Source: SIG480 sp045586595 (lineage in GTDB: Bacteria; Bacillota; Clostridia; Oscillospirales; JAAYXM01). Taken from it: a stretch of 39,614 bases of DNA. Below the pieces are notes generated by a model that was given only the letters and a program-made list of their open reading frames with translations, did no database searches and was not told the origin of the DNA. Every line of letters starts with the position of its first letter. Within the stretch, counting starts at the first letter, position 1. This document shows positions 19,996-28,189 of the stretch, one piece after another. A program made the translations under genes and the position numbers. Where the stretch lies: the NCBI GenBank assembly GCA_045586595.1, contig JAZNAQ010000044.1, positions 1-39,614 of the forward strand, in the 5' to 3' direction.

Positions 19996-20972
19996 GTGAT
20001 TATGCTCACAATTACACAGACGAAAAAATAGCGGAACTTGAAAGGCGTATAACAGCGCACTATAAAAGGGCTTTTGACGAACTTTCGGAAAAGGCAACAA
20101 ACTATTTTGTTCAATTTGAAAAACGCGACAAAGAGCAACTGGAAGCGTTAAACGCGGGAGAAATAACCGAACTTGAATATCAGCAATGGCGGCTTGCTCA
20201 AATGGGCAGAGGAAAACGATTTGAAGCTATGAGAGACGAAACTGCCGAAAGAATGTTAAAAGCAAATCAAATAGCCTGCGTTTATATAAACGATGAAACG
20301 CCAGATATTTTTGCTGTTAACAGAAATCATCTTGCGTACGGTCTTGAAAAAGAATACGGCAATATTGGATTTACTATTTACGATGAGCAAATGGTTAAAA
20401 AACTTATTGCGGAACAAAAAGATTTTCTTCCCGCTCCGAGCATAAATGTACCGAAAGACCTTTGGTGGAATAAGCAGCTTATAACTGCGGAAATGACGAG
20501 CGGGATTTTGCAGGGCGAAAGTATTGAAAAACTTGCGGACAGATTTCAGAATGTTACGGACGCAAACAGAGTTTCGGCGATAAGAAACGCAAGGACTTTT
20601 ATAACTGCTGCGGAAAATGCCGGAAGATACGACGGCTATAAAGCGGCGGAAAAACTCGGGATTAAGGGTTTAAAAAAACAATGGCTTGCAACGCTTGACG
20701 GAAGGACGAGACATTCTCACAGAGAGCTTGACGGACAAACGGTTGGCTGGCACGAAAAGTTCCATTCCATTCTTGGGAGCGAAATGCGGTACCCTGGCGA
20801 TATGGAAGGAGCAAAAGCCGGAGATTTGTATAACTGCCGTTGCACAATGATTACCGTTGAAAAAAGCGGAATTGTCGCGGAAGAAGTTAAGCGCAGAGCG
20901 GGAAATAAAGTTGTTTCCGATATGACTTATAAAGAATGGGAAGAATGGAAGAAGGCGACTGCAAATGGCTGA
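19992..20972 (+). CDS. MuF-like minor head protein (SPP1 gp7 type)
   Basis: This 326-residue protein has a helical N-terminal two thirds and a C-terminal Mu-F domain: WLATLDGRTRHSHRELDGQ, then RYPGD and the signature DLYNCRCTM. Such proteins bind the portal and are carried into the prohead, aiding DNA ejection. It has no fused toxin domain: the protein ends within 50 residues of the NCRC motif. It overlaps both neighbours. Confidence 0.92.
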   Translation: MSDYAHNYTDEKIAELERRITAHYKRAFDELSEKATNYFVQFEKRDKEQLEALNAGEITELEYQQWRLAQMGRGKRFEAMRDETAERMLKANQIACVYINDETPDIFAVNRNHLAYGLEKEYGNIGFTIYDEQMVKKLIAEQKDFLPAPSINVPKDLWWNKQLITAEMTSGILQGESIEKLADRFQNVTDANRVSAIRNARTFITAAENAGRYDGYKAAEKLGIKGLKKQWLATLDGRTRHSHRELDGQTVGWHEKFHSILGSEMRYPGDMEGAKAGDLYNCRCTMITVEKSGIVAEEVKRRAGNKVVSDMTYKEWEEWKKATANG

Positions 20973-21360
20973 TATTGAAATTACCGATAACAGCAAAGAG
21001 ATAATCGGTAAAATAGAAGCGGCTATTCAAAGAGCATTAAAAAGAATAGGAATGTCCGCAGAAGGCTTTGCAAAAAAGCTGTGTCCTGTTGATACGGGCG
21101 GACTTCGCAACAGCATTGGACACAAAGTCCACGACAACGACGTTTATATCGGAACAAACAAAGAATACGGTGCTTATGTTGAACTTGGAACAGGAAAGTA
21201 TTATCCAGGAGGAAGGCAAACGCCCTGGGTATATAAAGACAGCAAAGGTAATTGGCACATGACGCACGGCCAAAGGGCACGGCCTTATTTAAAGCCTGCG
21301 GCGGCAAATCATACGCAAACTTATAAAAACATAGTTGAGGACGAAATGAGGAACGGATAA
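20965..21360 (+). CDS. HK97 gp10-like head/tail completion protein
   Basis: This 131-residue protein fits the HK97_gp10 family: CPVDTGGLRNSIGHKV, IGTNKEYGAYVELGTG, and the C-terminal RARPYLKPAA. Such proteins attach the tail to the head or complete the connector. It lies between the MuF-like and scaffold genes, earlier than in many siphophages, where it follows the capsid and connectors. Its stop codon is part of the terminator that follows. Confidence 0.88.
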   Translation: MADIEITDNSKEIIGKIEAAIQRALKRIGMSAEGFAKKLCPVDTGGLRNSIGHKVHDNDVYIGTNKEYGAYVELGTGKYYPGGRQTPWVYKDSKGNWHMTHGQRARPYLKPAAANHTQTYKNIVEDEMRNG

Positions 21361-21454
21361 CCGTTCTTTTTTTATTGGTAAAATCCGCGTTTGCGGTTTT
21401 TATACGACATCTTTAGGGCAGCACCCGAAACAGCGAGAAAGGATGTATTTATTT
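21351..21454 (+). terminator. Terminator and structured leader before scaffold and capsid
   Basis: GAACGG-ATAA-CCGTTC followed by seven T (21351-21373) is a compact intrinsic terminator overlapping the stop codon. A second hairpin (CCGC-GTTT-GCGG, 21385-21396, with A/T flanks) and GGGCAGCACCCGAAAC follow before the scaffold ribosome site. The region may act as an attenuator or RNA-processing point that gives the capsid genes their own expression level. No clear promoter is seen. Confidence 0.65.
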
Positions 21455-22066
21455 ATGGCAGACTTTGAAGAAATCATTAAAAGGCACGTTGACGGTGAAG
21501 GAAATATTCCTGCTTCCGCTATCGGAACCGTTGTTGCGGCTATCAAAACAGCAGTTGGAAACGAGTTTGTTGACAAAACAAGATACAAAGCAAAACTTGA
21601 TGAAATCGACGAACTTAAAACCAAACAGCAGACCGCCGAGGACAACGCTACGACCGCAGAAAAATGGAAAACCAAATACGATGCTTTGAAAGACGAATTC
21701 AAAGAATTTAAAAACGCGCAGACCGCAAAAGAAACACGATCCGCAAAAGAAAAAGCTTATCGTGAAATTCTTAAAGAAGAAGGAATCAGCGAAAAGAGAA
21801 TTGACGCTATTATTAAAGTCAGCAATGTTGACGGAGTTGAAATCGGCGAAGACGGAAAAATCAAAGACGCAGATAAACTTCGTGAGAACATTAAAACCGA
21901 ATGGGCAGACTTTATTGTAACCACAGAAAAAAAAGGCGTTAATCCGCCCGCTCCTCCTTCCAACAGCGGCGGCACAATGACAAGAGAAGAAATCCGCAAA
22001 ATAAGTGACCCTGTAAAAAGACAGCAGGCCATTGCGGATAATATCAGTCTTTTCAGAAAGGAATAA
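21455..22066 (+). CDS. Scaffolding protein (phage GP20-like)
   Basis: This 203-residue protein is probably the internal capsid scaffold. It has a short N-terminal domain (1-45), a long charged coiled coil (about 45-100, ELKTKQQTAEDNATTAEKWK), a helical region with ILKEEGISEKRIDAIIKVSN, and a C-terminal capsid-binding end EIRKISDPVKRQQAIADN. It lies directly before the capsid gene. The start at 21455 is preferred over 21443, which touches the AGAAAGG site. Confidence 0.88.
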   Translation: MADFEEIIKRHVDGEGNIPASAIGTVVAAIKTAVGNEFVDKTRYKAKLDEIDELKTKQQTAEDNATTAEKWKTKYDALKDEFKEFKNAQTAKETRSAKEKAYREILKEEGISEKRIDAIIKVSNVDGVEIGEDGKIKDADKLRENIKTEWADFIVTTEKKGVNPPAPPSNSGGTMTREEIRKISDPVKRQQAIADNISLFRKE

Positions 22067-22072
22067 TTTTTT

Positions 22073-22957
22073 ATGGCAGCTAAAGCAAATCTTACTATTA
22101 CAACCGACATTAACGTTGAAGCAAGAGAAATCGACTTTGTTTCCCGTTTTGGCGACACTTGGGAACATCTTCGTGAAATTCTCGGCACCATGCGCCTTAT
22201 CAAAAAGACACCCGGCGCAGTTCTTAAATCCAAAAGAGCTTCCGTAACTCTTCAGAACGGCAAAATTGGCGAAGGCGAGGAAATCCCTTATTCCAAAGCA
22301 ACTGTTGAGGAAGTTCCTTATGAGGAAATGGATATTGAAAAATATTCCACCGCAGTTTCCATCGAAGCAATCAAAGAATACGGTTATGACGTTGCCGTTG
22401 CAATGACCGACGACGCTTTTCTTGCGGAACTTCAGGCAGACGTTACCAAACGTTTCTATGATTACCTCAACACCGGCACTCTTATCGATACCGAAAGCAC
22501 CTGGCAGAGAGCGCTTGCTATGGCAAAAGGCGCGGTAATTAACAAATTTAAAACCATGCACAAAACTGCAACCAAAATTGTCGGTTTTGCAAACGTTCTT
22601 GACCTTTATGACTATCTTGGTGACAAAGATATCACCATTCAGAGCGAGTTTGGTTTCCAGTATGTCAAAAACTTCCTCGGTTACGATACCGTTTTCCTTC
22701 TTTCCGATGAAGAAATTGCAAGAGGCAAAGTAATTGCAACTCCTGTTGAAAACATCAACCTTTATTACGTTGACCCTTCCACTTCCGACTTTGCAAGAGC
22801 GGGCCTTGTTTACACCGTTGACGGTGAAACTCCTCTTATCGGTTTCCACACCCAGGGTAACTACGGTACTGCTGTTTCCGAATGCTTTGCTCTTATGGGT
22901 CTTACCCTTTTTGCAGAATATATTGACGGCATTGCAGTTTACACCGTGGGGGGTTAA
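22073..22957 (+). CDS. Major capsid protein (HK97 fold)
   Basis: This 294-residue protein forms the icosahedral shell. The HK97-type features are an N-arm region, the E-loop segment with NGKIGEGEEIPYSKA (about 63-77), the spine helix (STAVSIEAIKEYGYDVAVAM) and the A-domain with the final strands AVSECFALMGLTLFAEYIDG. There is no separate protease gene or delta domain, so the scaffold is a separate protein. The end (GTG GGG GGT TAA) is a possible -1 slip site. Confidence 0.93.
   Translation: MAAKANLTITTDINVEAREIDFVSRFGDTWEHLREILGTMRLIKKTPGAVLKSKRASVTLQNGKIGEGEEIPYSKATVEEVPYEEMDIEKYSTAVSIEAIKEYGYDVAVAMTDDAFLAELQADVTKRFYDYLNTGTLIDTESTWQRALAMAKGAVINKFKTMHKTATKIVGFANVLDLYDYLGDKDITIQSEFGFQYVKNFLGYDTVFLLSDEEIARGKVIATPVENINLYYVDPSTSDFARAGLVYTVDGETPLIGFHTQGNYGTAVSECFALMGLTLFAEYIDGIAVYTVGG
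22948..22954 (+). other. Possible -1 frameshift site at the end of the capsid gene
   Basis: G GGG GGT, split by zero-frame codons as shown, matches the X XXY YYZ slippery pattern and lies directly before the capsid stop codon TAA (22955-22957). The -1 frame is open across the stop and runs through the whole of the next small gene (to 23109). A slip would add 51 residues to the capsid protein. A stem TTCGGC/GCCGAA (22983-23016) lies downstream, but further away than usual stimulators. Confidence 0.5.
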
Positions 22958-22965
22958 ATGAACTG

Positions 22966-23109
22966 TTGACTTATTCCGCACCTTCGGCTGAGCTTTCCAA
23001 GATGACAAAGGCCGAACTTTTGGCTTTTGCAGAAGAAAACGGCATTGAAGGTGTTGACAGTTCGATGCTTAAAGCGGACATTTTAAAAGCCATTGAGGGG
23101 GCTTTATAA
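22966..23109 (+). CDS. HeH/LEM-like small protein, or capsid C-terminal extension
   Basis: This 47-residue product from TTG 22966 ends in a helix-extension-helix unit (MTKAELLAFAEENGIEGVDS, then MLKADILKAIEG), seen as HeH/LEM or SAP-like motifs after phage capsid genes. There is no ATG and only a G run about 12 nt upstream for ribosome binding. The frame is continuous upstream with a -1 shift in the capsid gene, so the domain may be made as a capsid fusion. It overlaps the next start by one base. Confidence 0.62.
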   Translation: MTYSAPSAELSKMTKAELLAFAEENGIEGVDSSMLKADILKAIEGAL

Positions 23110-23528
23110 TGCTTGAAGAAGTTTTGAGATATCTTTGGGGAACGATGATTTATAAATGGCCGGTAAAAGAACCTTTCGGCGGGACTTTTGAGATTAAAGA
23201 GGGCAGCATTGAGCTGCCTTTTTTAATTGAGGGACAGTATTTCCGCATTGTGGGTTCGGTTTTTAACGACGGGGTTTACCAATACCCGGTTTACACCCTT
23301 ACGGACGAAGTTTTTAACGGAGCAGTTTGGGTGCTTGCCCTTGACCCGGCGCTTCTTTCCCTTGTTTCGGACATTGAAAAATGGCAGGAAGAAAACAAAA
23401 AAGCGATTGAAAGCCCTTACCAGAGCGAAAGTTTCGGCGGTTACAGCTATTCGATGAAAGACGGAGAAAACAAGGTTTCTTGGAAGAGCGTTTTCGGCGA
23501 CCGCCTTAACAGATGGAGGAAAATTTGA
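23109..23528 (+). CDS. Head-tail connector protein
   Basis: This 139-residue protein is placed directly after the capsid genes, the usual site of the first connector. It has a mixed fold (YLWGTMIYKWPVKEPFGGTF, FRIVGSVFNDGVYQYPVYTL) and a helical C-terminal part ending SVFGDRLNRWRKI, which resembles the end of small connector proteins in gut siphophages. The identity is from context more than sequence. It overlaps the next gene by one base. Confidence 0.72.
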   Translation: MLEEVLRYLWGTMIYKWPVKEPFGGTFEIKEGSIELPFLIEGQYFRIVGSVFNDGVYQYPVYTLTDEVFNGAVWVLALDPALLSLVSDIEKWQEENKKAIESPYQSESFGGYSYSMKDGENKVSWKSVFGDRLNRWRKI

Positions 23529-23878
23529 TGAACCTTATGGACGATTTTAAAGCAAAATGCGTTTTGCTTGAAAAGCGGAGAGAACCCGACGGAGCGGGCG
23601 GTTTTCTTACCGACTGGTACGAAGGGGCAAGGTTTGAAGCGGCGATTTCTTTCAACAATTCGCTTGAAGCGAGGACGGCGGAAAAAGAGGGCGTTTCGAG
23701 CCTTTACACCGTTACAACGGATAAAAACGCGAAGCTTGAATATCACGACGTTTTCAGAAGACTTTCGGACGGCAAGATATTTCGGGTTACTTCTGACGGC
23801 GAAGACGTTGTTACGCCAGCAAGGGCAAGCTTTCAGTTTTCGCAGGTCAACGCGGAAGAATGGAGCTTGCCCACATGA
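23528..23878 (+). CDS. Head closure / head-tail joining protein
   Basis: This 116-residue beta-rich protein has the pattern of stopper proteins (LEKRREPDGAGGFLTDWYEG, SLYTVTTDKNAKLEYHDVF, GKIFRVTSDGEDVVTPARAS). GGAGG lies 8 nt before ATG 23528, which is preferred over 23513. It would close the capsid exit channel and dock the tail. Confidence 0.78.
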   Translation: MNLMDDFKAKCVLLEKRREPDGAGGFLTDWYEGARFEAAISFNNSLEARTAEKEGVSSLYTVTTDKNAKLEYHDVFRRLSDGKIFRVTSDGEDVVTPARASFQFSQVNAEEWSLPT

Positions 23879-24243
23879 CAAAAGACGTTGCACTTCAATC
23901 TTTTTTTGAAGGATTCGGAATTCCAGCTTATCCTTCTTCTTCAGTTCCAGATGACGTTGTTTTTCCCTGGCTTACTTATGACCCGGTTTTTTCCGATTGG
24001 GGAAACGAACCGGTTTCAATTACAGTTAACCTTTGGTACAGGACAGAAAGCCAAAGAATCCCCAACAAAAAAGCTTTTGAAATTGAAAGAGCGGTTGGCG
24101 AAGGTGGAAAAACGGTTCTTTGCGACGAAGGAATTATCTGGATTAAAAAGGGTTCACCTTTTTGCCAGAGCCTTCGCGACGAAACAGACAGTATGATAAA
24201 ACGCCGTTATATTCAGCTTGCGGCGGAATTCCTTACTTTATAG
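23875..24243 (+). CDS. Tail terminator-like protein
   Basis: This 122-residue protein has an N-terminal helix (ALQSFFEGFGIPAYPSSS), PWLTYDPVFSDWG, a strand SITVNLWYRTE and a helix KAFEIERAVGEGG, as in tail terminators or tail-completion proteins that cap the tube. It directly precedes the tube protein gene, its usual place. It starts at ATG 23875, overlapping the preceding stop. Confidence 0.75.
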   Translation: MTKDVALQSFFEGFGIPAYPSSSVPDDVVFPWLTYDPVFSDWGNEPVSITVNLWYRTESQRIPNKKAFEIERAVGEGGKTVLCDEGIIWIKKGSPFCQSLRDETDSMIKRRYIQLAAEFLTL

Positions 24244-24253
24244 GGGGTAAAAA

Positions 24254-24838
24254 ATGAAATATACAAAAATTGCGGAAGATGCTTTTAAAGAACTTCAGCT
24301 TAACGCTGGTGTTCTTGTTGATGAGTTTGACCCTTCCACCGGAGAGCTTACACTTCAAAATATTCTTGGCGCAACTTCCGGCGGCGTTAACTTTAAGGCA
24401 ACGCCCACATTTACCGACTTTGGTGCGGACGTGGACAATTGCCCGAACAATATGAAAGAATTTATGAAACTTTCCATTTGGGATGTTCTTCTTTCCGGCA
24501 CTTTTATTACCGTTGACGTAAACGGAGTTGCAAGACTTATCGGCGCAGCAGACATTGACAACACAGACCTTACCAAAATTGTTCCGAGAAACAATCTTAA
24601 AGACACAGATTTTAAAGAAATTTGGTGGATTGGAGATTATTCCGATAAAAACGGAGAAACCAACGGAGGGTTCATTGCAATCCATATGCTTAATGCACTT
24701 TCTACCGGTGGTTTTCAGGTTCAGAGTGGCAAAGATGTTAAAGGACAGTTTGCTTTCGAATTCAAAGGTCATTACAGCCTTGAAGACCAAACAAAAGTTC
24801 CTTTTGAAGTTTTTGTTAAAGCCGGCGAGGACGAATAA
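24254..24838 (+). CDS. Major tail (tube) protein
   Basis: This 194-residue protein forms the tail tube. The sequence starts KIAEDAFKELQLNAGVLVDE, continues with the tube-type beta core (GATSGGVNFKATPTFTDFG, NNMKEFMKLSIWDVLLSGT) and ends with FAFEFKGHYSLEDQTKVPFE. It follows the terminator-like gene and precedes the tail chaperones. It starts at ATG 24254 after AGGGGG. Confidence 0.88.
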   Translation: MKYTKIAEDAFKELQLNAGVLVDEFDPSTGELTLQNILGATSGGVNFKATPTFTDFGADVDNCPNNMKEFMKLSIWDVLLSGTFITVDVNGVARLIGAADIDNTDLTKIVPRNNLKDTDFKEIWWIGDYSDKNGETNGGFIAIHMLNALSTGGFQVQSGKDVKGQFAFEFKGHYSLEDQTKVPFEVFVKAGEDE

Positions 24839-24863
24839 TTAATTTTTAAAAGGAGATTATAAA

Positions 24864-25235
24864 ATGAAACTTTCTGAAATCCGTGGTGAAAAAGCCATTG
24901 AAGTAATTGCGGAACTGGTTGAACCGCTTTCGACTATTGCAGTCGATAAAAACCTTAAAACTCTTTTCTTTATTAAAGTTAAAGATGGCGAAACCGCCGA
25001 GGAAGCAGCTGTCAGAAAAATCAAAGAAAAAGTTCCTTATATTCTTAAAGAACACAAAAAAGAGATTGCACAGGTTGTGGGAATTTTTGAAAACAAAGAC
25101 CCGGAAAAACTGAACATTCTTGAAATTATAAAAGGTGTTTATGAGATGATAAGCGACAAAGCGTTGATGCAGCTTTTTTCCTCTGCGGTGCTGACGGAGG
25201 AAGCAGTGCCGCTTACAGAGGAATTCAGCAAGTAA
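24864..25235 (+). CDS. Tail assembly chaperone (G-type)
   Basis: This 123-residue helical protein is in the gpG position, between tube and tape measure. It ends with ISDKALMQLFSSAVLTEEAV and an acidic tail. The -1 frame is open from 25145 to the end of the next ORF (25468), so a -1 slip in 25145-25235 would give a G-T fusion as in lambda. The T run at 25174-25179 (CTT TTT TCC) is the most likely place, although it is not a textbook heptamer. Confidence 0.82.
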   Translation: MKLSEIRGEKAIEVIAELVEPLSTIAVDKNLKTLFFIKVKDGETAEEAAVRKIKEKVPYILKEHKKEIAQVVGIFENKDPEKLNILEIIKGVYEMISDKALMQLFSSAVLTEEAVPLTEEFSK

Positions 25236-25261
25236 AATTTTATAATGACGGGAAGGCGGTT

Positions 25262-25468
25262 ATGAATTTCATAATCGCCTTTTTTCAAAAAGAGCAAGAA
25301 GAATTGGCATATAGAATTTATATGACTGACGCTATGAAAGCTTTGTGCAACATAAATTTGAGATATGCCGATATTCTTGCACACCGAAGAAAACCGAAAG
25401 ACAACAGAAGCGGCGAAGAAATTGCGGCTGATGTTATCAAACGGTGCGGATTGGTGGTGAAAACTTAA
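25262..25468 (+). CDS. Tail assembly chaperone extension (T-type), -1 frame
   Basis: The 68-codon ORF from ATG 25262 reads MNFIIAFFQKEQEELAYRIY and ends GEEIAADVIKRCGLVV. Its frame is open upstream to 25145, encoding Gly-rich sequence then QVKFYNDGKAV before this ATG. That continuity argues the protein is made as a frameshift fusion to the preceding chaperone, which recruits the tape measure; independent initiation at 25262 remains possible. Confidence 0.78.
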   Translation: MNFIIAFFQKEQEELAYRIYMTDAMKALCNINLRYADILAHRRKPKDNRSGEEIAADVIKRCGLVVKT

Positions 25469-27340
25469 TTGAATTTATTTGAACTTTTCGTAAAGATCGG
25501 CGTTAAAGATGAGGCTACGAACAACCTTTCCAAAATTGCAGGGAATTTAGGAAACGGGCTTAAAACAGCGGCACAAATTGGTGTCGCGGCAGTTTCTGTT
25601 GCGGCATCGGGTATTACCGCGCTTACTTCGGCCGCGGTCAAGAATTATGCTGAATATGAACAGCTTGTGGGCGGTGTTGAAACACTTTTTAAAGACAGCT
25701 CTAACAGGGTTCAAGAATATGCGGCAAACGCGTATCAAACAGCAGGTCTTTCCGCAAACCAATACATGGAAACCGTTACAAGCTTTTCTGCTTCGCTTTT
25801 GCAGTCGCTTGAAGGCGATACACAGGCGGCGGCGGACCTTGCGGATATGGCGATTCGCGATATGAGCGACAACGCTAACAAAATGGGTACCGATATGCAG
25901 ACAATTACCAATACATATCAGAGCCTTGCAAGGGGAAACTACGCCATGCTCGACAACCTTAAGCTTGGTTTCGGCGGCACAAAAGCCGAAATGGAAAGGC
26001 TTATTGAAACGGCGGCGAGACTTGACAGCAGCGTAAAATCCAACGATATGTCTTTTGCCAATATTGTAAAAGCAATACACGCCGTGCAGACCGAAATGGG
26101 TATAACAGGAACGACTGCACTTGAAGCTTCTACAACAATTCAAGGCAGCGTTGCAATGATGGTTGCTTCCTGGCAGAACCTTTTGACGGGAATTGCGGAC
26201 GGAAACGCAGATATGGAAGTTCTTATCGGGAACTTTGTTGACAGCGTTGGAATTGCATTCGGCAACCTTATTCCGGTTATTGAAAACGCGCTTAACGGAG
26301 CGGCTGACCTTATTAATCAACTTTTGCCACAACTTTTTGAAGCTTTGCCGCAGGTTGTGAGCGACGTTTTACCTAAACTTGCAGAAGCTGCGGTTAACGT
26401 CATTCAAGCATTGGTTGACGGAATTGCATCTAACCAACCGGCTCTTGTTGATTCGGCGTTTAACGTTGTTATGACCCTTGCAAACGGCATTATTCAGCTT
26501 TTACCCGAAATTATAAACGCAGGCGTTCAGCTTGTTGCAAACCTTGTAATCGGTCTCGCACAGGCACTCCCGGAACTTATTCCGGCGACGGTTGATATGG
26601 TTGTTCAAATCGTTGAAACACTTGCGGATAATCTTGATTTAATTATAGAAGCGGCATTACAGCTTGTTGAAGGCCTTGCAGACGGGTTAATTGCAGCACT
26701 TCCGGTTCTTATAGACGCAACACCGGAACTCGTAGTAACAATTGTTACAACGATCATTGAAAATCTGCCAAAAATTATAGATATGGGAATTCAAATTGTC
26801 GTAAGCCTTGTAAAAGGAATACTGCAGTCTCTTCCCAACATTGCAGATGCGGCGGTCAACATGGTTAACGGACTTATACAAGGAATTGTTGAATCGTGGC
26901 CGACGCTCGTTGAGAACTTTTCAAATCTCATCGATACACTTATTTCTACGATTAAATCTATTCTCGGTATTCATTCTCCTTCGACTGTTTTTGCAAGTAT
27001 TGGCGGCAACGTTGCAACGGGATTCGGTGACGGATTTGCAGAAATGTTTGCGGGCGTTCAGTCAAGAATTATAAGCGCAATTCAAGGGCTTGTTTCACAA
27101 GCAAAAGAAGCAGTGGCTGAGATTCAGGCGGCACTCAAAGAAGCAAACGAGATGACAGCCGACATTATGGCTGACAGCGGCACGGTTAACTCCGGACTTG
27201 AGGGAGCACAAAAAAGAGGAAAGGTTGCAACAGGAAATACAACAACCAACAACTATAATATTTACGCTCAAACACAAACAGCGACAGAAGTTATTAAAGA
27301 AACAAGATATATCAATAACAGGGCGGTGATGACCAACTAA
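25469..27340 (+). CDS. Tape measure protein
   Basis: This 623-residue protein sets tail length and is probably injected. The N-terminal third is the conserved phage tape-measure region (YEQLVGGVETLFKDSSNRVQ, SARGN-like QSLARGNYAMLDNLKLGFGG). Residues about 270-500 are long hydrophobic helices with a recurring LLPELI-type unit. The motif LGIHSPSTVFASIGGN is near 505-520. Using the usual 0.15 nm per residue, the tail would be roughly 90-95 nm. TTG start at 25469 directly follows the chaperone stop. Confidence 0.95.
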   Translation: MNLFELFVKIGVKDEATNNLSKIAGNLGNGLKTAAQIGVAAVSVAASGITALTSAAVKNYAEYEQLVGGVETLFKDSSNRVQEYAANAYQTAGLSANQYMETVTSFSASLLQSLEGDTQAAADLADMAIRDMSDNANKMGTDMQTITNTYQSLARGNYAMLDNLKLGFGGTKAEMERLIETAARLDSSVKSNDMSFANIVKAIHAVQTEMGITGTTALEASTTIQGSVAMMVASWQNLLTGIADGNADMEVLIGNFVDSVGIAFGNLIPVIENALNGAADLINQLLPQLFEALPQVVSDVLPKLAEAAVNVIQALVDGIASNQPALVDSAFNVVMTLANGIIQLLPEIINAGVQLVANLVIGLAQALPELIPATVDMVVQIVETLADNLDLIIEAALQLVEGLADGLIAALPVLIDATPELVVTIVTTIIENLPKIIDMGIQIVVSLVKGILQSLPNIADAAVNMVNGLIQGIVESWPTLVENFSNLIDTLISTIKSILGIHSPSTVFASIGGNVATGFGDGFAEMFAGVQSRIISAIQGLVSQAKEAVAEIQAALKEANEMTADIMADSGTVNSGLEGAQKRGKVATGNTTTNNYNIYAQTQTATEVIKETRYINNRAVMTN

Positions 27341-28189
27341 ATGTATAGCGCGAGATTTACAAACTCAAAAGGGCAGTCGTTTTTCTTTGGCTATCAATAC
27401 GGCAATATTTTTGATATAGACGGTCTTACCGGGCACGAAATAGATGTTGCTTTGTCACAGGGATTTAATCAGATTGGTGAAACTATTGAAAACCTTTCTA
27501 TTAAAAGCAGAGAGCTTGAAATCAAAGGCAGAATTCTTGGCGAAGCAACGCAAGCAAAAAACAAAATGCTTTCGGTGTTTGCTCCGTTTGAAAGCGGACA
27601 ACTTGTTTTTGAAGAAAAATATTATATCGACTGCGTTGTTCGGTTTACTCCTCTTATAACGCCCGAAAAAAGAGATCCAAGATTTGAACTTGTTGTTACG
27701 GCTCCGTATCCGTTTTGGCAGAAAATAAACGCCGAAAGCTATATCGTCGGCGGGTTTAAACCGATGTTTAGCTTTCCTGTAAACTATACAGAACCGCATA
27801 TTTTTGGTGTACCCACAACGGAAGCGTTTATTAATTGCATAAACAATGGTGAAGTTGAAGCTTATTTTAAGCTTGAATTCCGAGGGAAAGGCGAAGTTGT
27901 TAACCCCGGAATTATCAATATCCGCACGCAGGAATTTTTAAAACTTAACACAACTCTTTATCTTGATGAAAAAATCACAATATATAGAGAAAACGGAAAA
28001 CTTCTTGTCGAAAAAGAAAGTGGTGGAGTTACGGAAGACGCGTTTTCGGTTCTTGATGAAGAAAGCGAGCTTCTTTTTATGCACGTCGGCGACAACATTT
28101 TGAGAGCGACTGCGGACGAAAACGACAGCCTTCTTGTTACAACAATTACATTTAAAGAAGCGGTGGTGGGAGTTTATGAAGGCATTTAA
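27341..28189 (+). CDS. dit: Distal tail protein
   Basis: This 282-residue protein should form the hexameric hub at the tail tip. The N-terminal ring domain shows GYQYGNIFDIDGLTGHEID, ELEIKGRILGEATQAKNKML and IDCVVRFTPLITPEKRDPRF as in siphophage Dit proteins. The C-terminal part (about 145-282) is a beta sandwich. It lies between tape measure and tail-associated protein. It starts at ATG 27341 with ACAGGGCGGTG upstream. Confidence 0.88.
   Translation: MYSARFTNSKGQSFFFGYQYGNIFDIDGLTGHEIDVALSQGFNQIGETIENLSIKSRELEIKGRILGEATQAKNKMLSVFAPFESGQLVFEEKYYIDCVVRFTPLITPEKRDPRFELVVTAPYPFWQKINAESYIVGGFKPMFSFPVNYTEPHIFGVPTTEAFINCINNGEVEAYFKLEFRGKGEVVNPGIINIRTQEFLKLNTTLYLDEKITIYRENGKLLVEKESGGVTEDAFSVLDEESELLFMHVGDNILRATADENDSLLVTTITFKEAVVGVYEGI

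Noticed and set aside
21449..23008. 519-codon minus-strand ORF opposite scaffold and capsid genes
   Set aside because: It is antisense to two firmly identified genes. Codon use in this phage (AAA, GAA, CTT, GAC) leaves few stops on the complementary strand, which also explains many other long minus-strand frames.
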